Assembly: GCA_050084515.1 (NCBI GenBank)
Contig: CM114275.1
Location: 14,074,001-14,138,000, forward strand
DNA length: 64,000 nucleotides
Origin: Blasia pusilla
Taxonomy: Eukaryota > Marchantiophyta > Marchantiopsida > Blasiales
Direction of reading: 5' to 3'
Positions 13,201 to 23,800 of the stretch are shown piece by piece (the stretch's first letter is position 1; each line of letters begins with the position of its first letter). Below the pieces are notes generated by a model. The model saw nothing but the letters and a program-made list of their open reading frames with translations, was not told the origin of the DNA and searched no databases. The position numbers and the translations under genes were made by a program.

Positions 13201-16200
13201 TTCAAAAATTCCCTAACTTCTGATTTTTTATAAGGTGAATTTATATTAATTTTTTCCTTCATTCTTATGATACAAGCTCGATATAATGGAATAAAAGTAA
13301 TGAAGCGCGATCAAAGTTTGGACAATCGTTGGGTCGTTCCTTACGATCCTTTGTTGTGTACTCTCTTTGATTGTCATATCAATTTGGAGATCACGAATAC
13401 CATTTCATCTGTGAAATATTTATACAAATATGTATATAAGGGATTCGATGCGATATCATTTAAGGTTTCAAATAAGGCAAGCACTGAAATGACAAGGGAG
13501 GTAATCGATGAAACTTCACATTATCTTGATGCAAGGGAATCACTCTTTTGTGAATTCTTTTTTCCATTCCTTCAATATGTCTACATTCGAGAACATATCA
13601 TACTTTACGAATTTCTTTTCATCAATTTTGTGTATCATATATATAGATACGTTTCTTCCTCGGAGGCATGTTGGAGATTGTTCAAGTTTATCTTACATGC
13701 GGAAAATCCAAGTATTATAAGGTTGGTAGTTCATCTACCCGAGTTACAAACTGTTTTCTTCAACGATCACGACAATGTCGAGGAGATACTACAAAGGAAC
13801 AGGGAGACAACTCTTACACAATGGTTTGCAACTAATCAGTTAGATTTGGAGGTTCGAAAATATCTATACATTGACTTTCCTTCCTATTATCGTTGGAAAA
13901 AAATAAAATGTATTCGTAGAATTCAAAGGAGAAATGGTTGTGGTCATCCCATTGGTCGCTTATATCTTACTCACCCAGGTAAATATGTTTGTAATTTCCA
14001 TAATGTACTTACAAATTACATAAATTTTCAAGCGTCCTTTTGATTATTTTCATGTTTGGTATATTAAGCGATTACATTCAAGTTTTGATAGGTGAAGGAG
14101 AACGACATTGGTTGCGGTTGCTGCTTCATCATGTTCGAGGCGTAACTACGTATGAATACTTGAGAACTGTGCAAGGAGTGCTATATCCAACATTTAAGGA
14201 GGTTGCTATTCAAATGGGGCTTCTTGAGGATGATAGGGAAGTATTCTCATGCTTTCAAGAAGCATCAGAAATCCGCACTGGTCGTACGCTTCGCCAACTC
14301 TTTGCAATTATTCTCGCTTACAACACCCCAACTCGACCTGCTCAACTATGGAGTCAATTTTTGATCCCTCTCATAGAGGATATCTTATATGAACGACGCG
14401 AGGTAATTCCTATTCCTATTTTTATGATAATAATTCTTTTTTTTGGCTTTTTCTTTTGGACTTACTCCCGTATCTTTTTCTATATGCAGAAAATAGGGAT
14501 TCCTGATCTTGCTCCAGATACTTTAATTATTAACACAGCATGATTGGATATCCACTACCATTTGCAAGATCAAGGCAACAAATTATCCGACTTTCTTGAT
14601 ATGCCTCAAGCAGATTTCCAAGCTTCATCTTCATATTCGTATTTGGAAGCAGAAGAGCTCATGTATGATCGAGATGACTTATATGAGCAAGCTAGGTTAG
14701 GAGAGGAAAAAATGAATGATGGACAAAGGTTGATTTGGGATGCTATACAAAATAAACTTGATAGCATTATTGCTGGTGATATTTCTTCTGGTTCAAAATT
14801 GTTCTTTATTGACAGGCCTTGTGGAACAGGAAAAACCTTCTTATACAATCTTCTTCTTGCAAGTGTATGAGGTGCTGGAGGCATAGCTTTAGCTGTCGCT
14901 TCTTCGGGAATAGCTGCTTTGTTGTTAAATAGAGGACACCATGCGCACTCACGCTTCAAGATTCCAATTAATATAAATGAAAACTCCACTTGCAAGTAAG
15001 TATTAAACCATTTTATGACTTTGTAACTCTCTTAATATTGTAAAGATAACACTTACCCAACATACTAATATCTTTTGGTATATTTTTTGTGGTTTACTTG
15101 TTAACAGCAAAGCTGCGTGCTTGATTCAAAGAGCCTAGCTTATTATATGGGATGAAGCACCGATGACTCATCGCCATGCATTTGAGGCTGTAAATCGATC
15201 CTTTCAAGATATCATGGGAGTGGTATCGGAAGACTTGAGGAATATTCTGTTTGGTGGCAAATTAGTAATCTTTGGTGGGGATTTTTTCCAAGTGTTACCT
15301 GTTGCTCGTCATAGAGACCGTCCAAAAATTATTCAAGCCACATTAAAGAGGTCATATTTATGGTCTCATGTGAGGGTAATGAATCTTACAACGAATATGA
15401 GATGTCAAAATTTGGAGGTGAACATGTGTGTACAATAACAAGCTTTTACAAATTGGTTATTGGAGGTTGGAGAGGGACATGTGCCTTATGAATATCACTT
15501 GGGAGAGGATTTTATACGATTGCCAAATGATATGGTGACCAAGAGTAAGAATATAAGTGATCTTATTGACATCATCTATGGAAATGATTATGAAACGTTT
15601 CGTGACATTACATTTTTAAGAGATACAACAATTCTTACACCAAAAAATTGAGATGTTGATGATATAAATGCAGAAGTCATGTCTCGATTCTATGGAGAGG
15701 TAATTTTGGTTGTCAAATAATTTTCATGTCATTTTCTTAACAAATACTTGAATTATATTATGCATCAAAACTAAATTCATCTTCTAAGATATGTTTGTTC
15801 TATGCAGAAACGTACTTACCTTAGTGTTGATTCTGTTCCGGATGAGGGAATGAGTTATATCTATCCGACAGAATTCCTAAATACGTGCTTACCGTCAGGT
15901 TTACCACCGCATCGTTTAAGCTTGAAAATTGGTGCGCCTATCATGCTTTTACAAAACTTGAATGGTTCAAAGGGACAAGCGGATGGAACTCGATTGGTGA
16001 TCCATGGATTCATGCAACATGTCATTGATGCTGAAATTATCACAAGGAAGAACACTGGAGATCGAGTCTTTATTCCACGAATCCCATTGATTGCATCAGA
16101 CTCGGGCTTACCTCTTGATTTACGTAGATTTCAATTTCTTATTCGTCTTGCTTTTGCCATGACTATCAATAAATTTCAAGATCAAACTTTGAAAAAGATA

Positions 16201-16310
16201 AAAATTTACTTACCAACATTAATATTTTCTCATGATCAATTATATGTAAATATTATAACAATAAATATAATTATATGTAAATATTATAACAATAAATATA
16301 ATTATATGTA
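10238..16310 (+). pseudogene. Helitron Rep-helicase (RepHel), multi-exon, decayed
   Basis: Rolling-circle transposase/helicase of a plant Helitron. In order: N-terminal exons (10,238-10,600; 11,054-12,274, with a CPSCYALHWKCE cysteine motif), the Helitron_like_N region (RKTVTVLQFASFRLQ at about 12,400; RLNQKELRAELYQGL at about 12,500), and the Rep HUH motif LPHVHILIILH (about 12,893-12,925). The Rep tyrosine motif YLYKYVYKG follows at about 13,418. The Pif1-like helicase starts with a Walker A-like RPCGTGKT (about 14,814, with Arg and Cys replacing Gly residues). It continues with IIWDEAPM (about 15,141), GGKLVIFGGDFFQVLP (about 15,256) and LAFAMTINKFQDQT ending at HDQLYV (16,249). Introns with good sites can be read, for example 10,601-11,053, 13,980-14,091, 14,403-14,489 and 15,700-15,807. 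Single-base stops (EF*KRDLPHVH, VQ*QAF, KN*DVDD) and a frameshift with deletion near 12,450 inactivate it. Confidence 0.9.
10720..10860 (+). repeat. Decayed duplicate of a Helitron exon
   Basis: The segment after CACAG at 10,722 aligns block by block with the exon at 10,444-10,560. Both begin GACTT after an AG acceptor. They then share CCATAAAATCC/CCCAGAAAATCC, a GATTT block, AAAGGTAYTNYGTG and GAGGCC. The copy contains stops and lies within the intron between the exon ending at 10,600 and the exon starting at 11,054. It looks like a tandem exon duplication that has lost its reading frame. Confidence 0.55.
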
Positions 16311-16410
16311 AATATTATAACAATAAATATAATTATATGTAAATATTATAACAATAAATATAATTATTTGTAAATATTATAACAATAAATATAATTATAT
16401 GTAAATATAA
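16238..16410 (+). repeat. 31-bp tandem repeat, about five and a half copies
   Basis: A 31-bp AT-rich unit (AATTATATGTAAATATTATA then ACAATAAATAT) is repeated head to tail with one substitution (TTATTTG) and a shortened last copy. The first copy begins inside the Helitron helicase codons for QLYV, so the repeat grew out of the end of the coding sequence. The conserved ALSR end expected after QLYV is absent. Confidence 0.85.
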
Positions 16411-17256
16411 CAATAAAAAATGACACATTTTTTGAAAAAAAAACACTTAACATGAAATATAAAAAATTTCTTTAATAAAATAAATTTTTTTATTAATATG
16501 TCATATCCGTAAGTATAGTTGCCAGATTATACCCTAATTACGACCCATCATTTGTCTCAATTCTCTTTCCTAATTTCAATTCCTCCTAGCATTTTCCCGC
16601 CCTCTTGGAGCTCTTTTCTTGCTACCACGAATACTCGAGGTTTTTTGAGAAATCCCAAGTTTTATCCTAGTCATGTCCCGCTCTTGAAGGTATTTGTGCT
16701 CTGTCATCCACATAGAATCCCACCTCCGTCCTCTTGTGTCATGAGATGAAGGTGACTCTTTCTAGCAGACGCGCTCATCAAATTGATGTTGGAGCGCCGT
16801 ATTGAGGTCAACATTTTGAACAGAAGTGGATAGGTGAACTCTCTCTAACCACCGCATAAGGTTCCACAAATTTTGGTTTCCAGCCATGAAAAAAGTAGAA
16901 AAATCTAGAAACTAGGTATGCACTAGTTGAGATTTGTTCATGCATTTCGAACACTCTTGTTTGCTGCCTTGTTCGCCAAACCCACGCAAGCATGCCGCCC
17001 AATTTTTTATTGTTGATTGGCTGCCTGTGTGAGGCAGAGGTGTGGTTCGCATTCACGATCTGCCTGACAGACTTTGAGGTTGTCGATCAAATTCAAGCGT
17101 AACCAGGACATTGTCCGAAATCCTTCAAGATTTAATGTCTAAGTATACACATGATCTTACTTGTTAGCATCTCTGAATTTGCGCATCAGTATGTCATTCA
17201 TTCACTACTGCGACCACATACCCACCACTATTGCTATGAGTGTCAAGCGATGCCTT

Positions 17257-17258
<2 letters not shown>
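16410..17258. other. No gene recognised; AT-rich Helitron 3' flank
   Basis: AT-rich to about 16,500, with a hairpin-capable TTAATAAAA...TTTTATTAA at about 16,471-16,497. This might be the Helitron 3' hairpin, but no CTRR terminus follows at the usual distance. From 16,500 to 17,258 I see no coding signature on either strand. Confidence 0.35.

Positions 17259-17342
<84 letters not shown>
17259..17342. repeat. (GA)42 microsatellite
   Basis: An uninterrupted run of 42 GA dinucleotides. It produces long Arg-Glu or Ser-Leu open frames on both strands, which are artefacts of the repeat. Confidence 0.98.
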
Positions 17343-17348
<6 letters not shown>

Positions 17349-19430
17349 ACTCTAATTTTGCTTTGGTTTGGGCTTGATGTATTGTCCTTGTGTGTGGAGA
17401 GCATCGTTCTTGAATCGAGTGGAATGCTGAAGCTTTTTCTCTATTTGTCATCCAAGTTCTTTCTTGTGAGGGTCTAGAGAGTCGGTAGACGATCGCCCAT
17501 CTTCTCCATCGTAGCGAGGCGGTTCGCTTTGCTCTCAAGCTGGTGAGAATTTCGAGCAATCAGGTCTTGCAACGTGTCTTCATTTTCTATTTCATCAGAC
17601 TCTTCTCTCACCGTTTGTGATGTGCTTTCAGTTTTTACTTTTGCCTCTCCGCTCGCAATGATTTCCACCTTCCACATGCGTAGGAAAAGAATGCGACGAC
17701 CATGGTTTGACGCATATAGTCATAGTTGCTTGGCCGACCATGTTACATAGTCAAGATGACTATGTAATATGTGTCCATTTAAGGAAGAATTGTTGGGACA
17801 TCGTAGTAGGACAATTCCTCCAATGTCAACTATGATGTCCATTTAAGGAGGAATTATTGGGACATGGTACTTTCAAGTCGAGGCCGGGTTATGATTTACG
17901 TGGGGGGTTGTTGGTGAGTGAGAGTTGTGATGAAGAGTGAACCCTCTAGTATCGTGCCGATTGGAGATGAGATTGTTAGCAATGAAGCATTAGTGGTAGA
18001 GGCATATGTGTTCATAGCAATGGGTAGTCCACATCCGCTGACAAAAGGATTGACAAGTTGTTCGAGGAGAGTGTCTTGCCACAGAGGTTGCGGCATCACA
18101 TGGAAGAGTCAGTGTTGTTGCGTCTTTTAGAATAGATCGGTAAGATCTAGTAGAGCGTCTTCGGAGATATTTGAGGGCAGCCTTAGGAAGTCGGGGATGA
18201 TCTGTTGAGGCCACACGTAATTTGAGAAAGCAAGTTTCCTTTTCCTTTCGTTTGAAGTCATATAAAAAAATTTACTATTTCGTATAAGTTTTCATTTAGA
18301 ATAAAATTGATTTTTCACTTGGGGAAGTGGCCTTTGACCACCTCGAAGGTCATCTCTTTGGGTCAAGGGCCAAGGAAGTGACCTTCGAACATAAGTTATC
18401 AAGGAGGAAGTTTGGGAGAGGAAAGGAGATATATTACCAAGAAAGAATTTGAAAGTTCATTTTTTTTTGTTGAACTTTTTGTCATCAAGCGGTGGAGCTA
18501 TGGTCTTCCTTGTATTGTGTGTGTAACCCAAATTTCTCATCATAAGAGTGGATTTAGTTTGACATAAGAGAGAGTGCACACCACGGAGAACTCAATGTGA
18601 AATGTGATGTGAAATCTACTTGATGTATAAAAAGAGAATGAAAGAGTCTTAATGGAGGAGTTCGTTGGTCATTTGTTGATGTTGAAGGATGGGGAAGTAT
18701 TTTCCCCGCTTCATGCCTCACGAGAGTGCTCATGGGAGCAGAAGCCATTCATTTGATGTCATTTTTTGTTGACTTTTTGTACAAGAGAGTGGCATATAGA
18801 AGCGTTGTCCAAATTTTGGTAGAGATTGAATATGGGAGCGGGTTGCTCCATGTCGGTGCTCCCAAGAGCACCGACATGGAGCGCTTTGATTTGTATTTTC
18901 ATACATTTCCGATTTTTGTTTGGGAGAAATTCGTCCGGAAATGTTGCCAAATTTGCATAAGAGAAGAGACGCTAGGCTGCACGATAATCCCCATTGGCTT
19001 TTGGTGGAAGATCAAATGGAGAAATAAATTTAAGGAGGTATTAGATCAAAAAGCTTTGTATGTTGTAGAAGGAAAGGTGCGCGGATTCTTTATCTGAGCA
19101 AGAAGTTGCGATAATTCTTGCGTGGTTGCCATAGCCATTGTTCCAAGGTTAAAACAAACTTGTAATCTTGGAATGGGAACGCACTTGTTGCTGTCCGTTT
19201 TGCGCATGCCGTGTGCATTTTGCAATGGGCCGATTGATGCTTGATCAACTTAGCCGGCCACCAGCTTAGTCGTGCTGACTTCTGCTTGATACGTGAGGCC
19301 GCCGTGTCCACCCATGAATATCTTCTCCATGCCTATCCGTGTTTAGCGGGTTGCATCTATCAGTCGGACCCTTCAACTTTATCCTCGCCACTCCGACTGT
19401 TGAGCGAACCTTATTTGCAACCGCCGCATC
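17343..19430. other. No gene recognised; short repeats only
   Basis: The block GTCCATTTAAGGARGAATT followed by RTTGGGACAT occurs twice, at about 17,773 and 17,839. The stretch 17,900-18,220 has partial open frames on both strands without a recognisable domain. The rest to 19,430 holds only a hairpin at 18,845. It adjoins the truncated end of gypsy copy A3. Confidence 0.4.
18845..18882. repeat. Perfect 17-bp hairpin with 4-base loop
   Basis: GCTCCATGTCGGTGCTC, then CCAA, then its exact reverse complement. With no mismatch in 17 pairs it is one of the cleanest inverted repeats in the window. It has no T-run like a Pol III terminator and no flanking gene, so its role is unknown. A foldback element core or a small-RNA precursor are possible. 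Confidence 0.85.
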
Positions 19431-19459
19431 AAGTAGTTGTCGCCATGCTAAAAATCCCT

Positions 19460-20390
19460 ATCAAGCAATTCAGGTCCATTGCCTGACCCAAGACATGACT
19501 TCGTGATACCTCTGATGGTGACAGTATTGCCGTCACTCCTTTGGGAAATCCCATTGCTCGCTCTTGCTCATTGGCATTGGGCTCCACCAACCGTTGTATC
19601 TGGTCATCCCAAACCAAGCCAGTCCGGCCTCCTTGAATGCATAGGAAGCAGAAAAACTCACCAATGTGGGAAAGGCTGGTTATGGCATGCCAATCCTGTT
19701 GACCACAGTCACAGCGATGGATCATCATGCCTCATTGCCTTTGATTCACGATCTTGATCCAAAATAGAATCCACCAAAAAATCAGAGGGGCGCTCCACTC
19801 TCGCATAGGCCCTCTTCCAAACCTCATGTGGCACCAAGTTGGTCCACCAAAGACGCGGGTAACATGCTCGTGAACCTACACTTGCTGCATCCAACAATAT
19901 TTTCGGGACGATCCATGCACGCATATGATGTGCACTCATCACTACGCCGGACCTCGAACCGCCCAAAATTGGCACATTCTCTAGAATATATGTTGGAGAA
20001 CAAGACTAATGCTCATGTAAATATCGCAAGATCCGCATCATCTCCCAAAATAACTTGGACTGAGAGTGAGCTAATCCGCTACCTTGTCCAACACTCGATT
20101 GGCCCTGACATGGCCAACCAGAAATGACCAAGTCTATGGTACTTACCAGCTCCAAGTCCTACGCCTCCAACAATGAAATATCCCTCGGAAGAGAACTCTA
20201 GTATCCCTGGATGGTGGACGCAGACAACAAGTCGGGAAATCGGAGGCGTAACTACGCCATATGGTGAAGTAAAGCACGCCTTGCAACATCATCAATCTCC
20301 ACATATAGTTAGTGTTGCACGCGCACTCTTGCCTATAAAATAGCAGCTAAATCACTGCTAATTCCTCCAAATATATCCAGCACGTGAACA
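19460..20390 (-). pseudogene. Retrotransposon-encoded C5 cytosine DNA methyltransferase (copy A3)
   Basis: This is the better of the two methyltransferase copies. In order on the minus strand: motif I VLDIFGGISSDLAAIL (20,386-20,339) for AdoMet binding, motif IV LVISGWPCQGQS with the catalytic Cys codon at 20,108-20,110, and LFWEMMRILRYL. Then come motif VI YILENVPIL (ENV at 19,973-19,981), a motif VIII-like LLDAASVGSRACYPRLWWTN (about 19,900-19,840), motif IX EQERAMGFPKG (about 19,550) and motif X SHVLGQAMDLN (about 19,490-19,465). The full order of C5-methyltransferase motifs is thus present in about 310 codons. Stops (after AAIL, in the stretch before ENV) and frame changes break it. The RLWWTN segment recalls DNMT3-like and phage-type enzymes, but I cannot fix the subfamily. 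It lies downstream of protease in a gypsy pol. Confidence 0.88.
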
Positions 20391-20639
20391 TCCTTCTCTA
20401 GGATGCACCATACAATCCGGGTGGTATCCAAAGGGGTCATAGAAGCATTGCTAGCTACCTCGGGTTCCTCTGACCCGTCACGCTCTAGTGCAAACATCTC
20501 GCTCCACGCGGTCTGCATATCCTCAACGGCTAAGCGTCGAAGTTCCTCAATCGAGCCCCAAAGAGGCATCTCTCCTCCACGGAATGATGCGGCTACCATG
20601 ACTCTCCTCTCCATAGAAATGTCAGGAACGGGTGTGTCT

Positions 20640-21110
20640 TATGCATGGACATGTCCTTCAATCAAATCACTAGGCCAAGTGATGGCGTTGCTAAATGCTG
20701 CTAAGGTCACCATCTCTCCTGGCCGTCGCTCGATCACTCCACCGATGAATCGAATGGGTAATGAGCTAAGGCGCCCATCACCTGACATCCATCTTGGTCT
20801 GTAGGATGCTAACTCTTCCCAATAATCCAGGGAAAATCCCATCGAGTACAATACTGCTCCACCAACCAAGACGTCGTAGGACTCCGTATTGGTCACTATC
20901 GAGTAGGATGTTCCGGGCGAATCCTCACCATGACCTCTTGTTGGATGATATACTATGTGGTACTCGCTCCACCCAAGGGTGTCTGTATCGGGAATGGACA
21001 ACGCTCCACATCGGCTCTCGTCAAGCCCAATCTTCTGAATGCTGCTTTCCCCAACATTAAGGGTTGTGCTCCTAAATCCAACAAGACGCGCAGCGGTCTA
21101 AAAAGCTCTA
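20640..21110 (-). pseudogene. Gypsy protease and linker domain (copy A3)
   Basis: The aspartic-protease start LLDLGAQPLMLGKAA lies at about 21,085-21,040. The active-site triad Asp-Ser-Gly seen in A1 reads Asp-Leu-Gly here, which should inactivate it. The linker follows: VLYSMGFSLDYWEELASYRP, then GDGRLSSLPIRF and MVTLAAFSNAITWPSDLIEG. It is collinear with A1 at 30,270-30,490. It sits directly before the methyltransferase. Confidence 0.75.
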
Positions 21111-21775
21111 CCCCCTAGACTCACCAACTTGAAGACCTCTCCCTAGTTATCCAGCAATCCAACACCAAGAGAAGCCATGGCACGCTCTATCACGGGTCTA
21201 GCGGGCATCTCTGCCATCCTAGCAACCGCAACCTGCCATGAATCTGACGAGGACGGCCCGAGCATAGGCTCCAAGGGCAGGTCCATCACCTCCTCTATAA
21301 TCACCCCTGAGTGTGATGGAGGAACACCAAATCCACGCTCACATAGCGTAGCGGCTGGCTGGAAAAGCTCGGCGGGCATACCTCCCAATGTCATAACATC
21401 GAAAGTTGAAAATCAAGGAGCGCGGTACAAACTAGTCGCCGCCCTAACAATGTGCTCGACACATGCTCCTCATGGGCATCACGAATAGGAGTCATCGCAC
21501 TCACTTCTCCCATCGCCCTCCGTGCTTGAATAACAAAAAAATCACCAACTCTCCCAGAACTCTGATCAAGATCCATCGATGGAGTCCTCATCGCCTCGGA
21601 CAACGTGAAGGATTAAGGAAGCCTGGTTTGTTTCTTGGCTTTCCCTTGCTGTTGATCCAACTCTACTGTTGCTTCATGCATAACAATTGAGTCAGCCTCC
21701 ATCTAGGCAACCTTGCACATCCAACTAGGATCCTCCATATCTCTGGCAGCTCCATAAGACATTGATGCCACGGAT

Positions 21776-22290
21776 CTAGCATCGGGTAACCTCAATGCCA
21801 TAGCGGAAATCTGTTGCTATAGCTGATGTATCTGAGCAACCATCCCTAGCCTCAAGCTCGACGTCTCCCTCAATGCGTCTTGGTGGTGGGACTCTACCTC
21901 CTCCATGGGCAACTCCACCACCCCCTCGAGCAATTTCAGCTCCTCGTGCCCCTACGGGATCACCTGGTGCACGACCTCTAGACCTATCCAGACGGGCAAC
22001 TCGCTTTGGTGCCCTCTTTGGCCCTTGGTCCGGACGTAACTTAGGGTGTAAGCTGAAACACATGGCGCATATATGACCGTACCTCTGACAGTAGTCACAC
22101 TGATAACGTCTTGGTGCAGCACCATCTCCTCCTCCATGTTGAGGCACGCGTCCATGACCCTAACGAGTACAATCGCGTTGGCGATGGGCTCCACCCTAAA
22201 ACGCATGCCCAACAAGTAATCGTTGGCGGCTACTCTCTTTGGGGAATTGGAGATATTTTGGTACTCCTCATCTTGTTGTTTGGATGTCAT
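21776..22290 (-). pseudogene. Gypsy gag remnant with CCHC zinc knuckle (copy A3)
   Basis: A zinc knuckle CDYCQRYGHICAMC (C-x2-C-x4-H-x4-C, about 22,090-22,050) matches the second knuckle of A1 (CDHCHIYGHTRDRC). It is followed by a Gly/Arg/Pro-rich tail like that of A1. The capsid-like part upstream is gone at the junction near 22,290. The stretch between this and protease (21,110-21,776) is low-complexity linker with several stops. Confidence 0.65.
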
Positions 22291-22869
22291 GAGTTAGCAT
22301 GGGATCATGCGTGTTTATGTGTGTGTTCACTAACAGCGATGTATGTTATGTAGCGATGTGTATGCGCACGACAGTGTTGACGTTCAGTAGATTGGCGAGC
22401 GTGTTCATGCTACCCATTTGAGTCCCTTTTTCCTCACTTTTTTGGTGTCATTGAGGGTATTGGGTATCGGGTAGTAGTTGGTGCTAGATGGGTATAGTGA
22501 GCATGACAAGTATAGACTCCTTGCATGTGTAGCATGTTGGTGGACATAGGGCGGTTTCTCGAGCAGGGATCGCATGTATGACTCGAGAGTATGTCTCTGC
22601 TTTAGGTGAGTTAGTTTGGGAGTCTTATGGTGAGCGCGAGTGTTGAGTGTGTGTGAGGTCAGGTGTGTCGTCACGGGATTACCGTTAGCGTAGGTGAGTT
22701 AGTGAGGAGTCAGGGACACTGTTGGTGAGTCTGAGTGCTTGAGCGTGTGAGGCAGGGTTATCAACACAAAATTCTTCCTAAGTTCGGAAGAATAGGTTAT
22801 TTCGAGTAGTAGTAGTGGTGTGACACGGAGTGGCATGAGATATTGAGCGATTCATGGTTGGATCATCAT

Positions 22870-23800
22870 CATTAGACAATGGGTTTGGTGATGAGATCAC
22901 AGACAAAGGCAGTGTCACGTGGGGAGAGATGGATAATATGGGCCACTGGGGCATGCCTTGTTTCTAGGGTGCAATAGGCATCATAGATCTTGATGACTTC
23001 ATCTAGGAGTTTGAAGTATGGTACGACTTCAAGGAGATATGAGCCCCTACGTGGTTCAGTCCCTTTATGGCATGGAAGGGTTTGTTTGAGCATCTAGAAG
23101 GTACTTTCATGGATGATTACATGGAGTTCCAATCTTTATACTCCATAGGGATCAATGCCTGGAGGGTGTATTGGGCTTTAGGGTATGTGTCCACTACTTG
23201 TCGCGAGGCGTATGATGGAATAGTGAGAGCGAAGAGCCCTAAACAATCAGTTTGAGGAATAGATGGAGAGGATGGTAGTGAGAGTGGCGAGGTGGTAGGG
23301 ACCTCTACTAGTAGAAGGCGACCCAGTTTCAATCCGATGGTGGAGTTCTTTCGACAATTGGGGAGGAGCTAACCAAGGCGTGGGAACCATCAAATTGAAG
23401 AGTCTACCAGATTTTTAGTGGAGATCAGATGAGAGTATGAGGGAGGTGTTCACGCACATGTGGCGAGTGAACATTGCCCTATATGGAGTGATTGAGGCGT
23501 AGTCAGTTCAGTATTGGTACGGGGTGCTGGACCAGGAGCTACGGAGGAGAGTCTGAGATGCAATGTTGCTTCACATGGCAAAGCCCACATTGAAGGTGGC
23601 CTTCAATTTGTTTGAGTGGGTAGATCTCAACATAGGAGAGGAGCCATGAGATTTTCATGGGATTTGATGGATCTACGAGTAGGATTAGCCTCACAGGTGC
23701 CACAACATGCACCAGTATCAGGAGATTGGGTCGGTGGGCCCACAGAGTAGGGAGGGTATCGTGAGCCGATGAGGCAACGACCTATGTCGACATATGTAAC
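22870..23800 (+). pseudogene. Gag of gypsy A2, broken
   Basis: Collinear with A1 gag. Shared stretches include FMAWKGLFEHLEGTFMDDYM, WALGYVSTTCREAYDGIVRA and VEFFRQLGRS. Several single-base stops occur (for example F*GAIG, FI*EF), along with frameshifts after about 23,380. The GGYREPMRQRP segment shared with A1 comes just before the insertion at 23,801. This capsid-like region would have packaged element RNA in the cytoplasm. Confidence 0.75.

Larger units (their letters stand above)
19430..22290 (-). mobile_element. Gypsy family A copy A3, truncated, minus strand
   Basis: Read leftwards this holds a gag zinc knuckle (about 22,070), protease (about 21,105-21,010), the linker domain shared with A1 (21,001-20,640) and a cytosine methyltransferase (20,390-19,460). 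RT, integrase and the right-hand LTR are missing, so the element is cut off at about 19,430. Its gag side meets the LTR end of element A2 at about 22,290, so the two lie head to head. Gene order is identical to A1. Confidence 0.8.

Noticed and set aside
16471-16497. TTAATAAAA...TTTTATTAA as the Helitron 3' hairpin
   Set aside because: The stem is pure A/T and no CTRR end follows at 10-12 bases, so it cannot be called the terminus.
17151-17559. Long Arg-Glu and Ser-Leu open frames on both strands
   Set aside because: They arise entirely from the (GA)42 repeat, which has no stop in any frame.
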